NCBI RefSeq assembly: GCF_025716875.1
Contig: NZ_JAOVZB010000003.1
Location: 62,001-126,000, forward strand
Source of the DNA: Marinomonas sargassi
GTDB lineage: Bacteria > Pseudomonadota > Gammaproteobacteria > Pseudomonadales > Marinomonadaceae
DNA: 64,000 nucleotides
Direction: 5' to 3'
The notes beneath the pieces were generated by a model, which saw only the letters and a list, made by a program, of their open reading frames with translations, ran no database searches and had not been told where the DNA came from. Of the stretch, positions 18,128 to 26,926 are shown piece by piece. Within the stretch, counting starts at the first letter, position 1. Each line of letters begins with the position of its first letter. The translations under genes and the position numbers were made by a program.

Positions 18128-18970
18128 ATGGAGTTATTATCTAGCACAAAAACGCACGCTGGTTGGCTAAAGCGTTACCGACACAAGAGTACCTCGGTAA
18201 AAGGCGATATGACGTTTGCTGTTTACCTGCCCCCACAAGCAGAAACTCAACGTGTCCCCGTGTTGTATTGGTTGTCTGGCCTGACCTGTACGGATGAGAA
18301 TTTTATTCAAAAGGCTGGGGCTTTTAGAAAAGCCGCTGAATTGGGGTTAGCGATAGTGTGTCCTGATACCAGTCCTCGTGGTACAGATTACCCGAATGAA
18401 CATGAGAGTTATGACTTTGGTTCAGGGGCGGGGTTTTATATAAATGCCACAGTGGAACCTTATTCAGGCACCTACCACATGTATGATTATGTGGTGGATG
18501 AGTTGCCGCGATTAGTTGAAGAGCATTTTCCAATTACTGAAAAACGTTCTATTTCAGGTCACTCGATGGGCGGCCACGGCGCATTAATTTGCGCTTTGAA
18601 GAACCCTAATCGCTATCAATCTGTCTCTGCCTTTGCACCTATTGCTAACCCAACTCAATGCCCATGGGGAGAAAAAGCCTTCACTGGTTATCTTGGGAAT
18701 GACAAAACCACATGGGAAGAGTGGGACGCGACTTGTTTGGTGAAAAATCTGATAGGGCAGCTTCAACAAGGTCTTCCGTTGTTTATTGATCAAGGCGAAT
18801 CTGATGACTTCCTTGATGAACAATTAAAGCCCCAAGCCCTAGAGGCTGCTTGTGAAGAAGTTGGTCAGCCAATTACCTTACGTCGACAAGCTGGCTATGA
18901 TCACAGTTACTTCTTTATTTCGAGTTTTATAGAAGAGCATTTAGAGTTCCACTTTAATGCACTGAGTTGA
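18128..18970 (+). CDS. fghA: S-formylglutathione hydrolase
   Basis: Hydrolyses S-formylglutathione to formate and glutathione, the step after FrmA. An esterase-D type alpha/beta hydrolase of 280 residues: nucleophile Ser146 in SISGHSMGGHGA, acid in QGESDDFLDE, and the histidine in AGYDHSYFFI near residue 258. The block LYWLSGLTCTDENFIQKAG is diagnostic for the family. The start has AAGGAG upstream. It ends at a bidirectional terminator and probably shares regulation with frmA. Confidence 0.96.
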   Translation: MELLSSTKTHAGWLKRYRHKSTSVKGDMTFAVYLPPQAETQRVPVLYWLSGLTCTDENFIQKAGAFRKAAELGLAIVCPDTSPRGTDYPNEHESYDFGSGAGFYINATVEPYSGTYHMYDYVVDELPRLVEEHFPITEKRSISGHSMGGHGALICALKNPNRYQSVSAFAPIANPTQCPWGEKAFTGYLGNDKTTWEEWDATCLVKNLIGQLQQGLPLFIDQGESDDFLDEQLKPQALEAACEEVGQPITLRRQAGYDHSYFFISSFIEEHLEFHFNALS

Positions 18971-18985
18971 GTTTTGAATAGGAAA

Positions 18986-19027
18986 TTAAAAAGGGTTACT
19001 TTTAATAAATAAAGTAACCCTTTTTTG
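18986..19027. terminator. bidirectional terminator
   Basis: A perfect 15-bp stem (18988-19002 with 19011-19025; core AAAGGGTTACTTT) with A and T tracts. It ends fghA and the convergent YHYH gene. Confidence 0.92.
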
Positions 19028-19047
19028 TGTCACAGAATATGAATCGC

Positions 19048-20391
19048 TTATCGTCTAGGAGGTGGTTCTGGTAGCGCTGCTTTTAACTCTGCTTCAGAGA
19101 CACCTAATACTTTTGCCACTTCAGCTAAATTTGCGTTTGGTCCGCCAGCATTGTTTAGGGCATTAAATAGCTCGTCTGCTGTGATACCCAATTTTGTTGC
19201 CGCTTCTTCGAATCCTGGTGGTATACCCATACCTCTTTCATTCACCTCTTGACCATTTCCTCCTTGTCGGCGATCTGGTCGACCTTGCTCAGGCGGCTGA
19301 CCTTGTTTAGCTCCTACACCTTCTGCTCCAACACCTGCTTTTGCAGTAGTTGAAAAGTTATTTTTAGCCATAACCCCTATTAGGCACTTAGGTAGATTTG
19401 GGAAGTTGGTAGAGGCATGGTAGTGATATACTTTTTCTAGTTTGTTTGGCACGTATCCGACATGACCATTACAAGCGTCAAGGTCCGTTGGTTCTTCTCC
19501 ATTCTCTTCTGTACTTCCGTAAATGCCTATACCATCGAATGCATAGCCGAATAATGCTGATGAGCTTTGTGTTAGTTGACACTCAGCTTGTACACCTTCT
19601 TTTTCGTACACTGTGTTTATATCCGAGGCAGTTCCATGATAATGATACCAGCCGCCGGGGTCCACATGGCCTGCGCAAGTATCTAAAGCGGGGAGGTGGC
19701 CTGTTCTCAAAACACTAGGCGCGTCAGAAAAAATAGGAACACCTGAAAGGGATATTCCTACTTTGCTTACTGTTCCAAGCTCGTTAGGTGTTGCCGCTTT
19801 CATTGGGTTGGTAGGGATAAGAAGTGTCATTTCCACCTCTTTGTCAGCTCGCATGTTAATACAGGTATTTGGGTACTTTGGCTTTGCCCCATCTCCTGTA
19901 ATGAATACCTGACCTTCATCGTTATAGAAACTATAACCTTGTGCTTTCAGCATTTCGAAGAACTCACCATCTAGGCGATATAAGCCTTCTTTGTCTCCGT
20001 CCCATTGCCAAATGCCGCCATCTTCATCCAAGCTTTTTGGGCAAAATGGGCCTACTTCTAGGTCGTCAGGCTTATATTTTACTGTCATTTGCGCACATTC
20101 ACTTTGCAGGCCGTTTTCTAAAGTACAGGATACTATCTCTGGCGTTTGACTCATTGCTGACGGGTTAAATAAAGATAGGTTGATCTGCGAGTATAGAGTG
20201 CTTGCTGATTGTAGTGGTACATGACTTTCACGGTTGGAATTATTGTTATGGCTATGCCCGTTGTGGCTGTGTCCATTATGGTGTGAATGGTTTTTTTGGG
20301 TAGGGTGCTCATCATCAGGTAAAGAGGAGCTGCAGGCTGTTAATACTGCACTTGTTGTTAATACAGCAAATAGATAGTGTGATTTTGTCAT
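19048..20391 (-). CDS. YHYH domain lipoprotein with histidine-rich N-terminus
   Basis: An exported lipoprotein: signal MTKSHYLFAVLTTSAVLTAC, with the lipobox cysteine at residue 20. Next comes a metal-binding-looking tract, HSHHNGHSHNGHSHNNN (about residues 35-51). The large middle region carries the YHYH family hallmarks: GHVDPGGWYHYHG and, later, KVYHYHAST, with flanking cysteines. The C-terminus has a Gly/Pro/Arg-rich linker and two related short helical units (LGITADELFNAL, LGVSEAELKAAL). The family is poorly characterised; the histidine content suggests transition-metal binding, which is an inference. It is a single gene with its own terminator. At 447 residues it is longer than a bare YHYH domain. 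Confidence 0.85.
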   Translation of the reverse strand: MTKSHYLFAVLTTSAVLTACSSSLPDDEHPTQKNHSHHNGHSHNGHSHNNNSNRESHVPLQSASTLYSQINLSLFNPSAMSQTPEIVSCTLENGLQSECAQMTVKYKPDDLEVGPFCPKSLDEDGGIWQWDGDKEGLYRLDGEFFEMLKAQGYSFYNDEGQVFITGDGAKPKYPNTCINMRADKEVEMTLLIPTNPMKAATPNELGTVSKVGISLSGVPIFSDAPSVLRTGHLPALDTCAGHVDPGGWYHYHGTASDINTVYEKEGVQAECQLTQSSSALFGYAFDGIGIYGSTEENGEEPTDLDACNGHVGYVPNKLEKVYHYHASTNFPNLPKCLIGVMAKNNFSTTAKAGVGAEGVGAKQGQPPEQGRPDRRQGGNGQEVNERGMGIPPGFEEAATKLGITADELFNALNNAGGPNANLAEVAKVLGVSEAELKAALPEPPPRR

Positions 20392-20741
20392 GGTATGAAA
20401 GCCTCAAAAAGCAGGGGAGGAGGAATGTTGATACGGCGTTGGAATATATAATTCATGAGAAGAAGCGGCAAATGACTTTAATCAACTTTACACAAGCTAG
20501 AAGAAATACTGACTCTCAATGAAGTGTATTGTTGTAGAGGTAGGTCTGCTTAGAAATTTGAGGCTAGATGATATCGAAAAGAATGATCTAATTAATAAAC
20601 GAAGAAAGCCAACCCAAATGGGTTGGCTTTCAATTCTATTAATAAAGAGTACTTACTTAAGGCTCATAACCCATCTAAGAAAAGGGGGTAACCTAGAAAG
20701 GTTAGATGTACTAAACAAGAAACTCTTTATTTATAAGCTGC
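20392..20741. other. 350-base intergenic region
   Basis: Holds the promoter side of the YHYH gene and, at 20604-20631, the porin terminator. An open frame on the plus strand here reads straight through that hairpin and has no family features, so I do not call it. Confidence 0.6.
20604..20631 (-). terminator. terminator downstream of the porin gene
   Basis: A 12-bp stem (GAAAGCCAACCC / GGGTTGGCTTTC) with a 4-base AAAT loop lies about 110 bases after the porin stop. The T tract on the minus strand is short. Confidence 0.65.
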
Positions 20742-21779
20742 TTAGAAATCAAGGCTTAAAAGCATACCAGCAACACTTACATCATCTTTAGTTTGGTTGA
20801 AAGATGATGTTGCTGTTCTTGTACTATCTCCGCGCCAGTAAGTACCATTCTGAGTTCCAGCTTCTACATAAAGTTTAGCTAGTTTACTGAACTGGTATAC
20901 CGCACCAACACCTTGTTGGGTGTAGTTATCATAACTTGAATCATGGTTATCAATTGCTTCGTAACCTGCATATACAGAAAGTTTACTATTTACTTTATAC
21001 GTCACGTTTAGCTCGTAACCTGTCGAGCGAAGATCGGTTGTTGATGCGTCAGTGAAGTCGACATCCATTTCACCATATAATGCGCCAAGTTTAACCTGGC
21101 CAATAGAGTATTCAACTTGAGCCTGCCAAAAGTCGACGGTGATTTCTTCATCAAAGTCAGTTTCGCTACCAAAACCACCTTCTATAAGGAAATCGCCTAC
21201 TTTAACATCACCAGCAAAAGCAGTTCTTTTAGGTTGCTCTTCATCGTCATCACTAGTGGTATTTGCTTCAGAAGCAACAACATAGGTACCTCGAATTTCG
21301 TAATCATCACCTTCATAAGCGGCAAAGAATGACTCGTTGAATTTAGTACCACCGCCATCTTGATCACCAGATGCTCTACCAAGGTCAACTATCTCAAATG
21401 AATCAATACCTAGTGGATCAATGGCATCTTCTTGGAAACCAGCTCGAACTGTCACATCGCCAATTTCTACACCAGCCCAAATTTGATCGTTTTGAAGGGT
21501 ATTGTTATTTTCAGACTCCATAGTCCAGTCAGAAGCTGCAATAAAGGTTAAATTATCGTCAATCTTCCATTTGAAGTCGAAGTCTACATCGTCAAAGTTT
21601 GCTTCTGCTTCTGTTCTATTGTCATTATCTGAATCGTGTTCAATAAGAAGGTCAATATCACCATTTAAATTAAGAGTAAGGTCGTCAGTTTTGATTAAAT
21701 CGACAGCGTAAGTAGAAGTAGATACAGCCGCAGCGATTGCTGTTAGGCCAAAAGCGGTTACAAGCTTAGTTGCTTTCAT
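20742..21779 (-). CDS. Gram-negative porin
   Basis: An outer-membrane beta-barrel porin of 345 residues. The signal peptide MKATKLVTAFGLTAIAAAVS...TYA ends near residue 25, and the chain finishes in LLSLDF, with the terminal phenylalanine used by the Bam complex. Alternating polar/hydrophobic strands run throughout. The sequence is very acidic, with long Asp/Glu loops (for example DSDNDNRTEAE and SDDDEEQ), as expected for a marine porin. The pore specificity cannot be read. It has a long A/T-rich upstream region and no operon partners. Confidence 0.9.
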   Translation of the reverse strand: MKATKLVTAFGLTAIAAAVSTSTYAVDLIKTDDLTLNLNGDIDLLIEHDSDNDNRTEAEANFDDVDFDFKWKIDDNLTFIAASDWTMESENNNTLQNDQIWAGVEIGDVTVRAGFQEDAIDPLGIDSFEIVDLGRASGDQDGGGTKFNESFFAAYEGDDYEIRGTYVVASEANTTSDDDEEQPKRTAFAGDVKVGDFLIEGGFGSETDFDEEITVDFWQAQVEYSIGQVKLGALYGEMDVDFTDASTTDLRSTGYELNVTYKVNSKLSVYAGYEAIDNHDSSYDNYTQQGVGAVYQFSKLAKLYVEAGTQNGTYWRGDSTRTATSSFNQTKDDVSVAGMLLSLDF

Positions 21780-22205
21780 TGGATTTCCTCGTTTTTATAT
21801 TTATTTGTACAAATCTAATTTTTAGCGTTTTAATTATGCATTAATTAAGAACATTTTTAATATATCATACAATAATAAGAAAACAACAGTATTAATTTAT
21901 TCTTTTTTATTTAAATAAAACTGTTTAGTTTCAATGGTTTAGTTGTTTTTGTAATATCTTTTGGATTTAGTTAGGAATATTTTTAATCTTTAAATGATCA
22001 ATTTTTTGTAAAGAATGGCAGTTTTTAGTAATTCAATATTTTGCTTACGCTGAGGAAATAGTTGTGCTGGCGAAATCAATATACCTACTTTTTTGTAGGT
22101 TTTTCCGTACAGCTTGTTTGAGTGTAGCCTAAAATTTTCTTCTGGCAATTTCTCTAAAAGAAAATCGATGGTTGGTGATAAGGTCTAGAGGGAAATGCGA
22201 AAAGA
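21780..22205. other. 426-base A/T-rich region upstream of the porin gene
   Basis: Strongly A/T-rich and presumably the porin promoter and leader (GAGG lies before the ATG). A small hairpin at 22083-22100 (ACCTAC / GTAGGT) is followed by TTTT on the plus strand and could end an unannotated small RNA, but I see no matching promoter. No gene is called. Confidence 0.5.
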
Positions 22206-23144
22206 CTAGCACTTATGAAAGACTAGCGCTTTAAGGCCGCTTTCTAGGTTGATGTCTGGAAATTCTGGTGGGTTTTCAAGTCTATACTGGAAGCTTAGTT
22301 CGGGCGATTCTTGTTTCATGCCTTGAATAAGAAAGTCGGAAGTAAGTGTTGGGTCGTTAACACAAGCGAGCACTTTTCCTGAGCTGGTTAATAGCTCTGG
22401 AAGTCGCCTAAGAATTTTCTGGTAATCCTTGGTGATAGCGAAACTACCACGCTGGAATGTGGGGGGGTCTATGATGATGAGGTCATATTGGCCGTATTTC
22501 TTTATTTTTCCCCATGACTTAAAAATATCGTGGGCAAAAAACTGTACCGAGGTTAAATCGTGCTTATTTAGCCTGTGATTTTCACGACCACGGGAGAGTG
22601 CGCCTTTCGCCATATCAAGATTGACGACTTGCTCTGCACCGCCAGCCATAGCTGCAACAGAAAACCCGCAAGTGTAAGCAAAAAGGTTAAGCACACGTTT
22701 ATTTTGACTTTGCTCTTTTACCCATTTTCGACCAAAACGCATGTCTAGGAAAAGTCCCATGTTTTGGTTTTTGCCAAGGTCTAACTGAAAGAGTAGTCCA
22801 TCTTCATTTGCTATAAGCTGCGAAGGGTGGTTACCCCAAAGACATTCGCTAGGACTTTTCTCTCTACTACGGTGCTGTAATATCAAGGATTTTGCAAAAG
22901 ATTTTTGCCAACTGCCTTCTTCTGTCCAAGATAGTAATGTCTGTGAAAGCTGCTCTAATTCATCCTCACTTGGCTCTTTAAACAAGGCAACTAAAACATG
23001 CCCTTCTAACCAATCCACTGTGATTTGTTCTAGATTTTGATAGCACTTACCACGACCATGAAAAAGCCTAATAGCACCACTCGGTTGAGCGTTGAGTTGT
23101 GATAAGACATGTTCTGTTAGAGTGGAAAGTGCTTTTGTATCCAT
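22206..23144 (-). CDS. class I SAM-dependent methyltransferase (RlmI/YcbY-like)
   Basis: A 312-residue cytoplasmic methyltransferase. The SAM-binding core is VLNLFAYTCGFSVAAMAGGA with the acidic end of strand 2 in VVNLDMAKGAL, and the motif IV region IIIDPPTFQRGSF is typical of nucleic-acid methyltransferases in the RlmI/RlmK group. FLDMRFGRKWV before motif I is a family marker. A cysteine/base specificity cannot be assigned by eye. It probably methylates rRNA; this is inference. Divergent or tandem partners do not help: the next minus-strand gene is DUF2750. Confidence 0.82.
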   Translation of the reverse strand: MDTKALSTLTEHVLSQLNAQPSGAIRLFHGRGKCYQNLEQITVDWLEGHVLVALFKEPSEDELEQLSQTLLSWTEEGSWQKSFAKSLILQHRSREKSPSECLWGNHPSQLIANEDGLLFQLDLGKNQNMGLFLDMRFGRKWVKEQSQNKRVLNLFAYTCGFSVAAMAGGAEQVVNLDMAKGALSRGRENHRLNKHDLTSVQFFAHDIFKSWGKIKKYGQYDLIIIDPPTFQRGSFAITKDYQKILRRLPELLTSSGKVLACVNDPTLTSDFLIQGMKQESPELSFQYRLENPPEFPDINLESGLKALVFHKC

Positions 23145-23202
23145 AATTTTGTTCTGGCTTTATTGGCTTAGAATAATTGATTAAAAAGTATTGAATAGAG
23201 GG

Positions 23203-23571
23203 TTAGGCTTTTAGGTCTGCCGCGTGCTCTTCTGCAGAGCAAACAATGCATTCCCCTGCAAGGTTAGGTGCGACACCTACTGCATACTTATCTTGAGTCA
23301 TTCCTGTTAGCCAAGTTTCTTGCCATGTTTTTGCAGTAATTTCTAATGCAGAGAAGCCTTCATAGTCTTTTTTCCCCCAATCAGTAGCAAGAGCTTCAGC
23401 AGGCCATATTGGTAATACTTTGTCTTGACCTAGCTCAATGATTAAACAGCCTTCAGCATCCATAAGAGTCCAAATAGAGTTTCCGCTTTTTATGTACTCA
23501 ATTACTTGTGCGTATCGATCGCTGCTTGGTGAACGGTAAAAAGTGTCATCAAATAGGGTGCTGTTTGTCAT
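23203..23571 (-). CDS. DUF2750 family protein
   Basis: A 122-residue soluble protein. The pattern RYAQVIEYIKSGNSIWTLMDAEG, VLPIWPAEALA and a C-terminal VAPNLAGECIVCSAEE fits the DUF2750 family found widely in Proteobacteria. No function is known for it. It precedes the methyltransferase gene by 58 bases on the same strand and could be cotranscribed with it. It is separated from the adenine deaminase gene upstream by a strong terminator. Confidence 0.8.
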   Translation of the reverse strand: MTNSTLFDDTFYRSPSSDRYAQVIEYIKSGNSIWTLMDAEGCLIIELGQDKVLPIWPAEALATDWGKKDYEGFSALEITAKTWQETWLTGMTQDKYAVGVAPNLAGECIVCSAEEHAADLKA

Positions 23572-23621
23572 TGTCTGTATCTCTAAGGTGAAGAAGCGGG
23601 GATATTAACATAAGGGAAAAC

Positions 23622-23669
23622 AGACTATGAAAAAGAATGCTCATTTTAAGATTCTTTTTCATAGTTTTA
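23622..23669 (-). terminator. terminator downstream of adenine deaminase
   Basis: A perfect 15-bp stem (23624-23638 with 23651-23665) is followed by T residues on the minus strand, about 50 bases after the deaminase stop. Confidence 0.85.
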
Positions 23670-23716
23670 TAAGAGAAGAGAATATCTCTAAATCGAAAAA
23701 CGAGATAGGTGTAGAT

Positions 23717-24730
23717 TTACTGGAAAAGGCTTTCTAGTTGTTCTAGATGTGTAGTTTTTTGAGATTCGTCCATCCAGCTTAACTCAATGCCATTGATAGC
23801 CAGTTGTAAAAGCTCTTGTTTTGTAATGCCACTTTTCTCGATAAGGGCTATGTAGTTATCGTTCATATAACCACCGAAATAAGCAGGGTCATCGGAGTTA
23901 ACTGTGGCTTTTAACCCTTGTTGCAACATGGTTCGAATCGGGTGCTCTTTCATGTCTTTGACGACACAAAGCTTTAAATTTGAAAGAGGACAAACTGTTA
24001 ACGCTAAGCCTCTTTTCTTAATTTCGCTGATAAGGTTTTCGTCTTCAAGCGCGCGATTACCATGGTCTATACGGTCTACATTAATTACATCAAGCGCCTG
24101 CCATACGTATTCTGGTGGACCTTCCTCTCCTGCGTGGGCAGTTATTTTTAGCCCTAGGTCACGGCACGCTTTAAATACATTGGCGAATTTTTCTGGGGGG
24201 TGTCCTACTTCAGAGCTGTCTAAACCGACACCATCAATTGAAGGTAGGAATGGCTTAGCAAATTCTAGGGTCTCAAAAGCACTTACTTCACTAAGATGGC
24301 GTAGGAAAGACATAATGAGTTTGGATGTCATGCCCCATTTAGCTTCGGCGTCTTTAAGTGCTTTGTGAATACCATTAATTTGCACATCAAAAGGAACACC
24401 TCTAGAAAGGTGACCTTGAGGGTCAAAAAAAATTTCTACATGAACCACATTTTCAGAGTGTACCTTGGTCAAATAGGCCATGGTTAAGTCATAAAAATCA
24501 GCCTCATGGAGTAGTACTGACATGCCTTGATAATAAAGGTCAAGGAAGTCTTGTAGCTGAGTAAATTGGTAAGCTTCTCTTAACTCATCAACGGTCTTGT
24601 ATGTCAGCTCCACTTGATTTCTTTGGGCAATGGCAAACATCTGCTCAGGCTCAAAAGTACCTTCAATATGCAAATGAAGCTCTGTTTTAGGCATTTTTTT
24701 AGCAAGTGAAATTAATGAGTTCGCGTCCAT
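23717..24730 (-). CDS. adenine deaminase (adenosine deaminase superfamily, type 3)
   Basis: A zinc amidohydrolase of 337 residues. Metal motif HLHIEGT is near residue 18, HAGEEG in the middle and NSDDPAYF late. The segment GVGLDSSEVGHPPEKFANVF distinguishes the adenine-deaminase branch (yeast Aah1 and the Pseudomonas PA0148 type) from true adenosine deaminases. It therefore most likely converts adenine to hypoxanthine for purine salvage. It lies 122 bases downstream of the purine-type BMP importer genes on the same strand, which fits a supply-and-use pair, although a terminator lies between them. An adenosine deaminase label is the main alternative. Confidence 0.9.
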   Translation of the reverse strand: MDANSLISLAKKMPKTELHLHIEGTFEPEQMFAIAQRNQVELTYKTVDELREAYQFTQLQDFLDLYYQGMSVLLHEADFYDLTMAYLTKVHSENVVHVEIFFDPQGHLSRGVPFDVQINGIHKALKDAEAKWGMTSKLIMSFLRHLSEVSAFETLEFAKPFLPSIDGVGLDSSEVGHPPEKFANVFKACRDLGLKITAHAGEEGPPEYVWQALDVINVDRIDHGNRALEDENLISEIKKRGLALTVCPLSNLKLCVVKDMKEHPIRTMLQQGLKATVNSDDPAYFGGYMNDNYIALIEKSGITKQELLQLAINGIELSWMDESQKTTHLEQLESLFQ

Positions 24731-24799
24731 ACAGGTACCTTGATTTAGTGCTTTATAACGAAGACGTTGAAAATAAGTTTTATTAAAAATAGTGAGAAA

Positions 24800-24834
24800 T
24801 TAAAAAGCACAGTCAACATGGGTTAACTGTGCCT
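24800..24834 (-). terminator. terminator after the BMP binding-protein gene
   Basis: An 11-bp stem (24807-24817 with 24822-24832) pairs fully only in minus-strand RNA, where the odd position is G-U. A T run follows. It lies about 20 bases after the binding-protein stop. Confidence 0.85.
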
Positions 24835-24852
24835 ATGGGTAGAATAGAGAGA

Positions 24853-25920
24853 TTAGCGAGGAATTTCGCCCTCGATACCTTCAACATACCAATTCACTTG
24901 TGCAAGTTCGACATCGTTTAATGTGTAGCCTGCTTTTACAACAAGGTTGCCTTTGTTGTCTGTGATTGGTCCAGTGAAAGGTTTGATTTCACCTGATTTC
25001 ACAGCAGCGTATGTTTCGCTGATTTTTGCTTTAACATCCGCTGGAAGATTTGGGTTGATAGATTCAATCGTTAGAATCTCTTCTTTGAATCCACCCCAGT
25101 AATCTTGTGGTTTCCAAGTGCCTTTCATAACAGCGTCAGCAATGCTGATGTAGTAAGGAGCCCAGTTATCACGAACAGAGAAGATGTGTGCTTCAGGAGC
25201 AAATTGACTCATGTCAGACGCTTGACCAAAAGCACGCATGCCACGTTTTTCAGCTGCAATTAGAGGAGCAGGGCTATCAGTGTGTTGTACTAGAATATCA
25301 ACACCTTGGTCCATTAAAGCATTGGCAGCATCGGTTTCTTTACCTGGATCATACCAAGTGTTTACCCAAACAATTTTCATTTCTACGTCAGGGTTAACTG
25401 TTTTCGCAGCCATGTAAATAGTGTTGATATCACGGATAACTTCTGGAATTGGGAAAGAAGCGATGTAACCAATTTTATTGGTTTTTGTCATCATGCCTGC
25501 AGTCACACCAGAAACATAACGGCCTTCGTATGTACGTAGTACATAAGTACCAACGTTCTTAGAACGCTTGTAGCCAGTCGCGTGTTCGAAAGTTACTTTA
25601 GGGAAACGCTTAGCCACTTTGATTGTTGGGTTCATAAAGCCAAACGACGTTGTGAAGATCAGGTCGTTACCTGCTTTTGCTAGTTGAGTGATAACACGCT
25701 CAGAGTCAGCACCTTCTTCTACGTTTTCAACGAAAGTGGTTTCCACTTTATCGCCGAAATGCGCTTCTAGACCTTTACGGCCAAGATCATGCTCATAGCT
25801 CCAACCCAAGTCACCAACAGGACCAACGTAAACAAATCCTACTTTCAATGGATCTTCTGCTTGAGCAATGCTTGCTCCTGCAAGAAGTCCCAGACCAACT
25901 AATAAACTCTTAAGTTTCAT
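24853..25920 (-). CDS. BMP family ABC transporter substrate-binding protein (purine/nucleoside)
   Basis: A periplasmic BMP/PnrA-like binding protein of 355 residues with signal peptide MKLKSLLVGLGLLAGASIAQA and no lipobox. VGFVYVGPVGDLGWSYEHDLG is the family N-terminus; FTTSFGFMNP and DILVQHTDS are ligand-cleft blocks. Relatives bind purine nucleosides or bases. It follows the two permeases and the ATPase on the same strand and precedes adenine deaminase, so adenine or a related purine is a plausible ligand. The start has GGAG upstream. It may be the most highly expressed gene of the set, being ended by its own terminator. Confidence 0.93.
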   Translation of the reverse strand: MKLKSLLVGLGLLAGASIAQAEDPLKVGFVYVGPVGDLGWSYEHDLGRKGLEAHFGDKVETTFVENVEEGADSERVITQLAKAGNDLIFTTSFGFMNPTIKVAKRFPKVTFEHATGYKRSKNVGTYVLRTYEGRYVSGVTAGMMTKTNKIGYIASFPIPEVIRDINTIYMAAKTVNPDVEMKIVWVNTWYDPGKETDAANALMDQGVDILVQHTDSPAPLIAAEKRGMRAFGQASDMSQFAPEAHIFSVRDNWAPYYISIADAVMKGTWKPQDYWGGFKEEILTIESINPNLPADVKAKISETYAAVKSGEIKPFTGPITDNKGNLVVKAGYTLNDVELAQVNWYVEGIEGEIPR

Positions 25921-25984
25921 TTTTAGCTCCTATATTTGGCCTAAGGCCGTTTGTCTTCAAGAATGAAGTATTAATTAATTCTGT

Positions 25985-26917
25985 TTACGCCATATTACGT
26001 GGATTAAATGGCTTACCTAGAGACCTTGGGGCAAGCAGTTTTTCTTTGAAATGATCGGCACTGATGATGACCATAACAACGACTGTAGCCACATATGGCA
26101 GCATGGCTAATAGGTTAGGGGAGATAGATAACCCTAATCCTTGTAATACCAAGTGCATAATACTAGCTAGACCAAACAGGTAAGCGCCAAGCATGATTCT
26201 TCCTACTCGCCATGATGCAAAAACCACTAATGCTAGGGCGATCCAACCGCGTCCAGAGGTCATGCCTTCCACCCACATAGGTGTATAAACCAAAGACATG
26301 TAGGCACCAGAAATACCTGCCATAGCTCCGCCAAACATGACGGCCAAGTAACGTACTTTAAGTACCTTGATACCAATGGCATTTGCCGCATTTGGATTTT
26401 CGCCTACCGCTTTAATTGTCAAACCAAGTCTAGTTTTATTGACCACGAAGATGAGTAATCCTGTCATAAAGAAGGAAAAATACACCAATATATCGTGGTT
26501 AAATATAATACGGCCAAGATACGGAATGTCGGATAAAACAGGAATAGCTATAGGTTGGAAGCCTTGTAAGGTTTTACCAACGTAATCGGCACCTACAAAA
26601 GCACTCAACCCTGTGCCAAAAATAGTTAAAGCAAGGCCTGTTGCCACTTGGTTGGCGCCAACGTGCAAAACAAGTACTGCAAATATCAGGCTCATAATGG
26701 AGCCCATCAGCATAGCAGCAATAACACCAAAGCCCATGTTTCCAGTGCTGTAAGCAGCTAGGAAGCCTACCACAGCACCCATTAACATCATGCCTTCTTG
26801 GCCTAGATTTAAAACACCTGTTTTTTCACAAATGACTTCGCCTAACGCAATAAAGAGTAGGGGAGTACCTGTTTTAATGGCGGCAAATAAAATTTGTACA
26901 ATAAGGTCCGCGTCCAA
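25985..26917 (-). CDS. BMP-type ABC transporter permease, second subunit (NupQ/YufQ-like)
   Basis: A polytopic permease of 310 residues in the branched-chain-amino-acid/nucleoside permease family. LGEVICEKTGVLNLGQEGMMLMGA near the start and the cytoplasmic loop TIKAVGENPNAANAIGIKV (coupling helix) are family signatures. It starts 10 bases after the partner permease stop, in the same operon, and the two presumably form a heterodimeric channel for purines. The pattern matches YufQ/NupQ of Bacillus. Confidence 0.92.
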   Translation of the reverse strand: MDADLIVQILFAAIKTGTPLLFIALGEVICEKTGVLNLGQEGMMLMGAVVGFLAAYSTGNMGFGVIAAMLMGSIMSLIFAVLVLHVGANQVATGLALTIFGTGLSAFVGADYVGKTLQGFQPIAIPVLSDIPYLGRIIFNHDILVYFSFFMTGLLIFVVNKTRLGLTIKAVGENPNAANAIGIKVLKVRYLAVMFGGAMAGISGAYMSLVYTPMWVEGMTSGRGWIALALVVFASWRVGRIMLGAYLFGLASIMHLVLQGLGLSISPNLLAMLPYVATVVVMVIISADHFKEKLLAPRSLGKPFNPRNMA

Positions 26918-26926
26918 AGTATTCTC

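Noticed and set aside
20519..20791. 90-codon open frame on the plus strand
   Set aside because: It reads through the porin terminator hairpin and into the antisense of the porin gene; no ribosome site or family pattern.
22083..22104. terminator-like hairpin on the plus strand in the porin gap
   Set aside because: No promoter or transcript candidate that it would end; kept only as a note in the gap entry.
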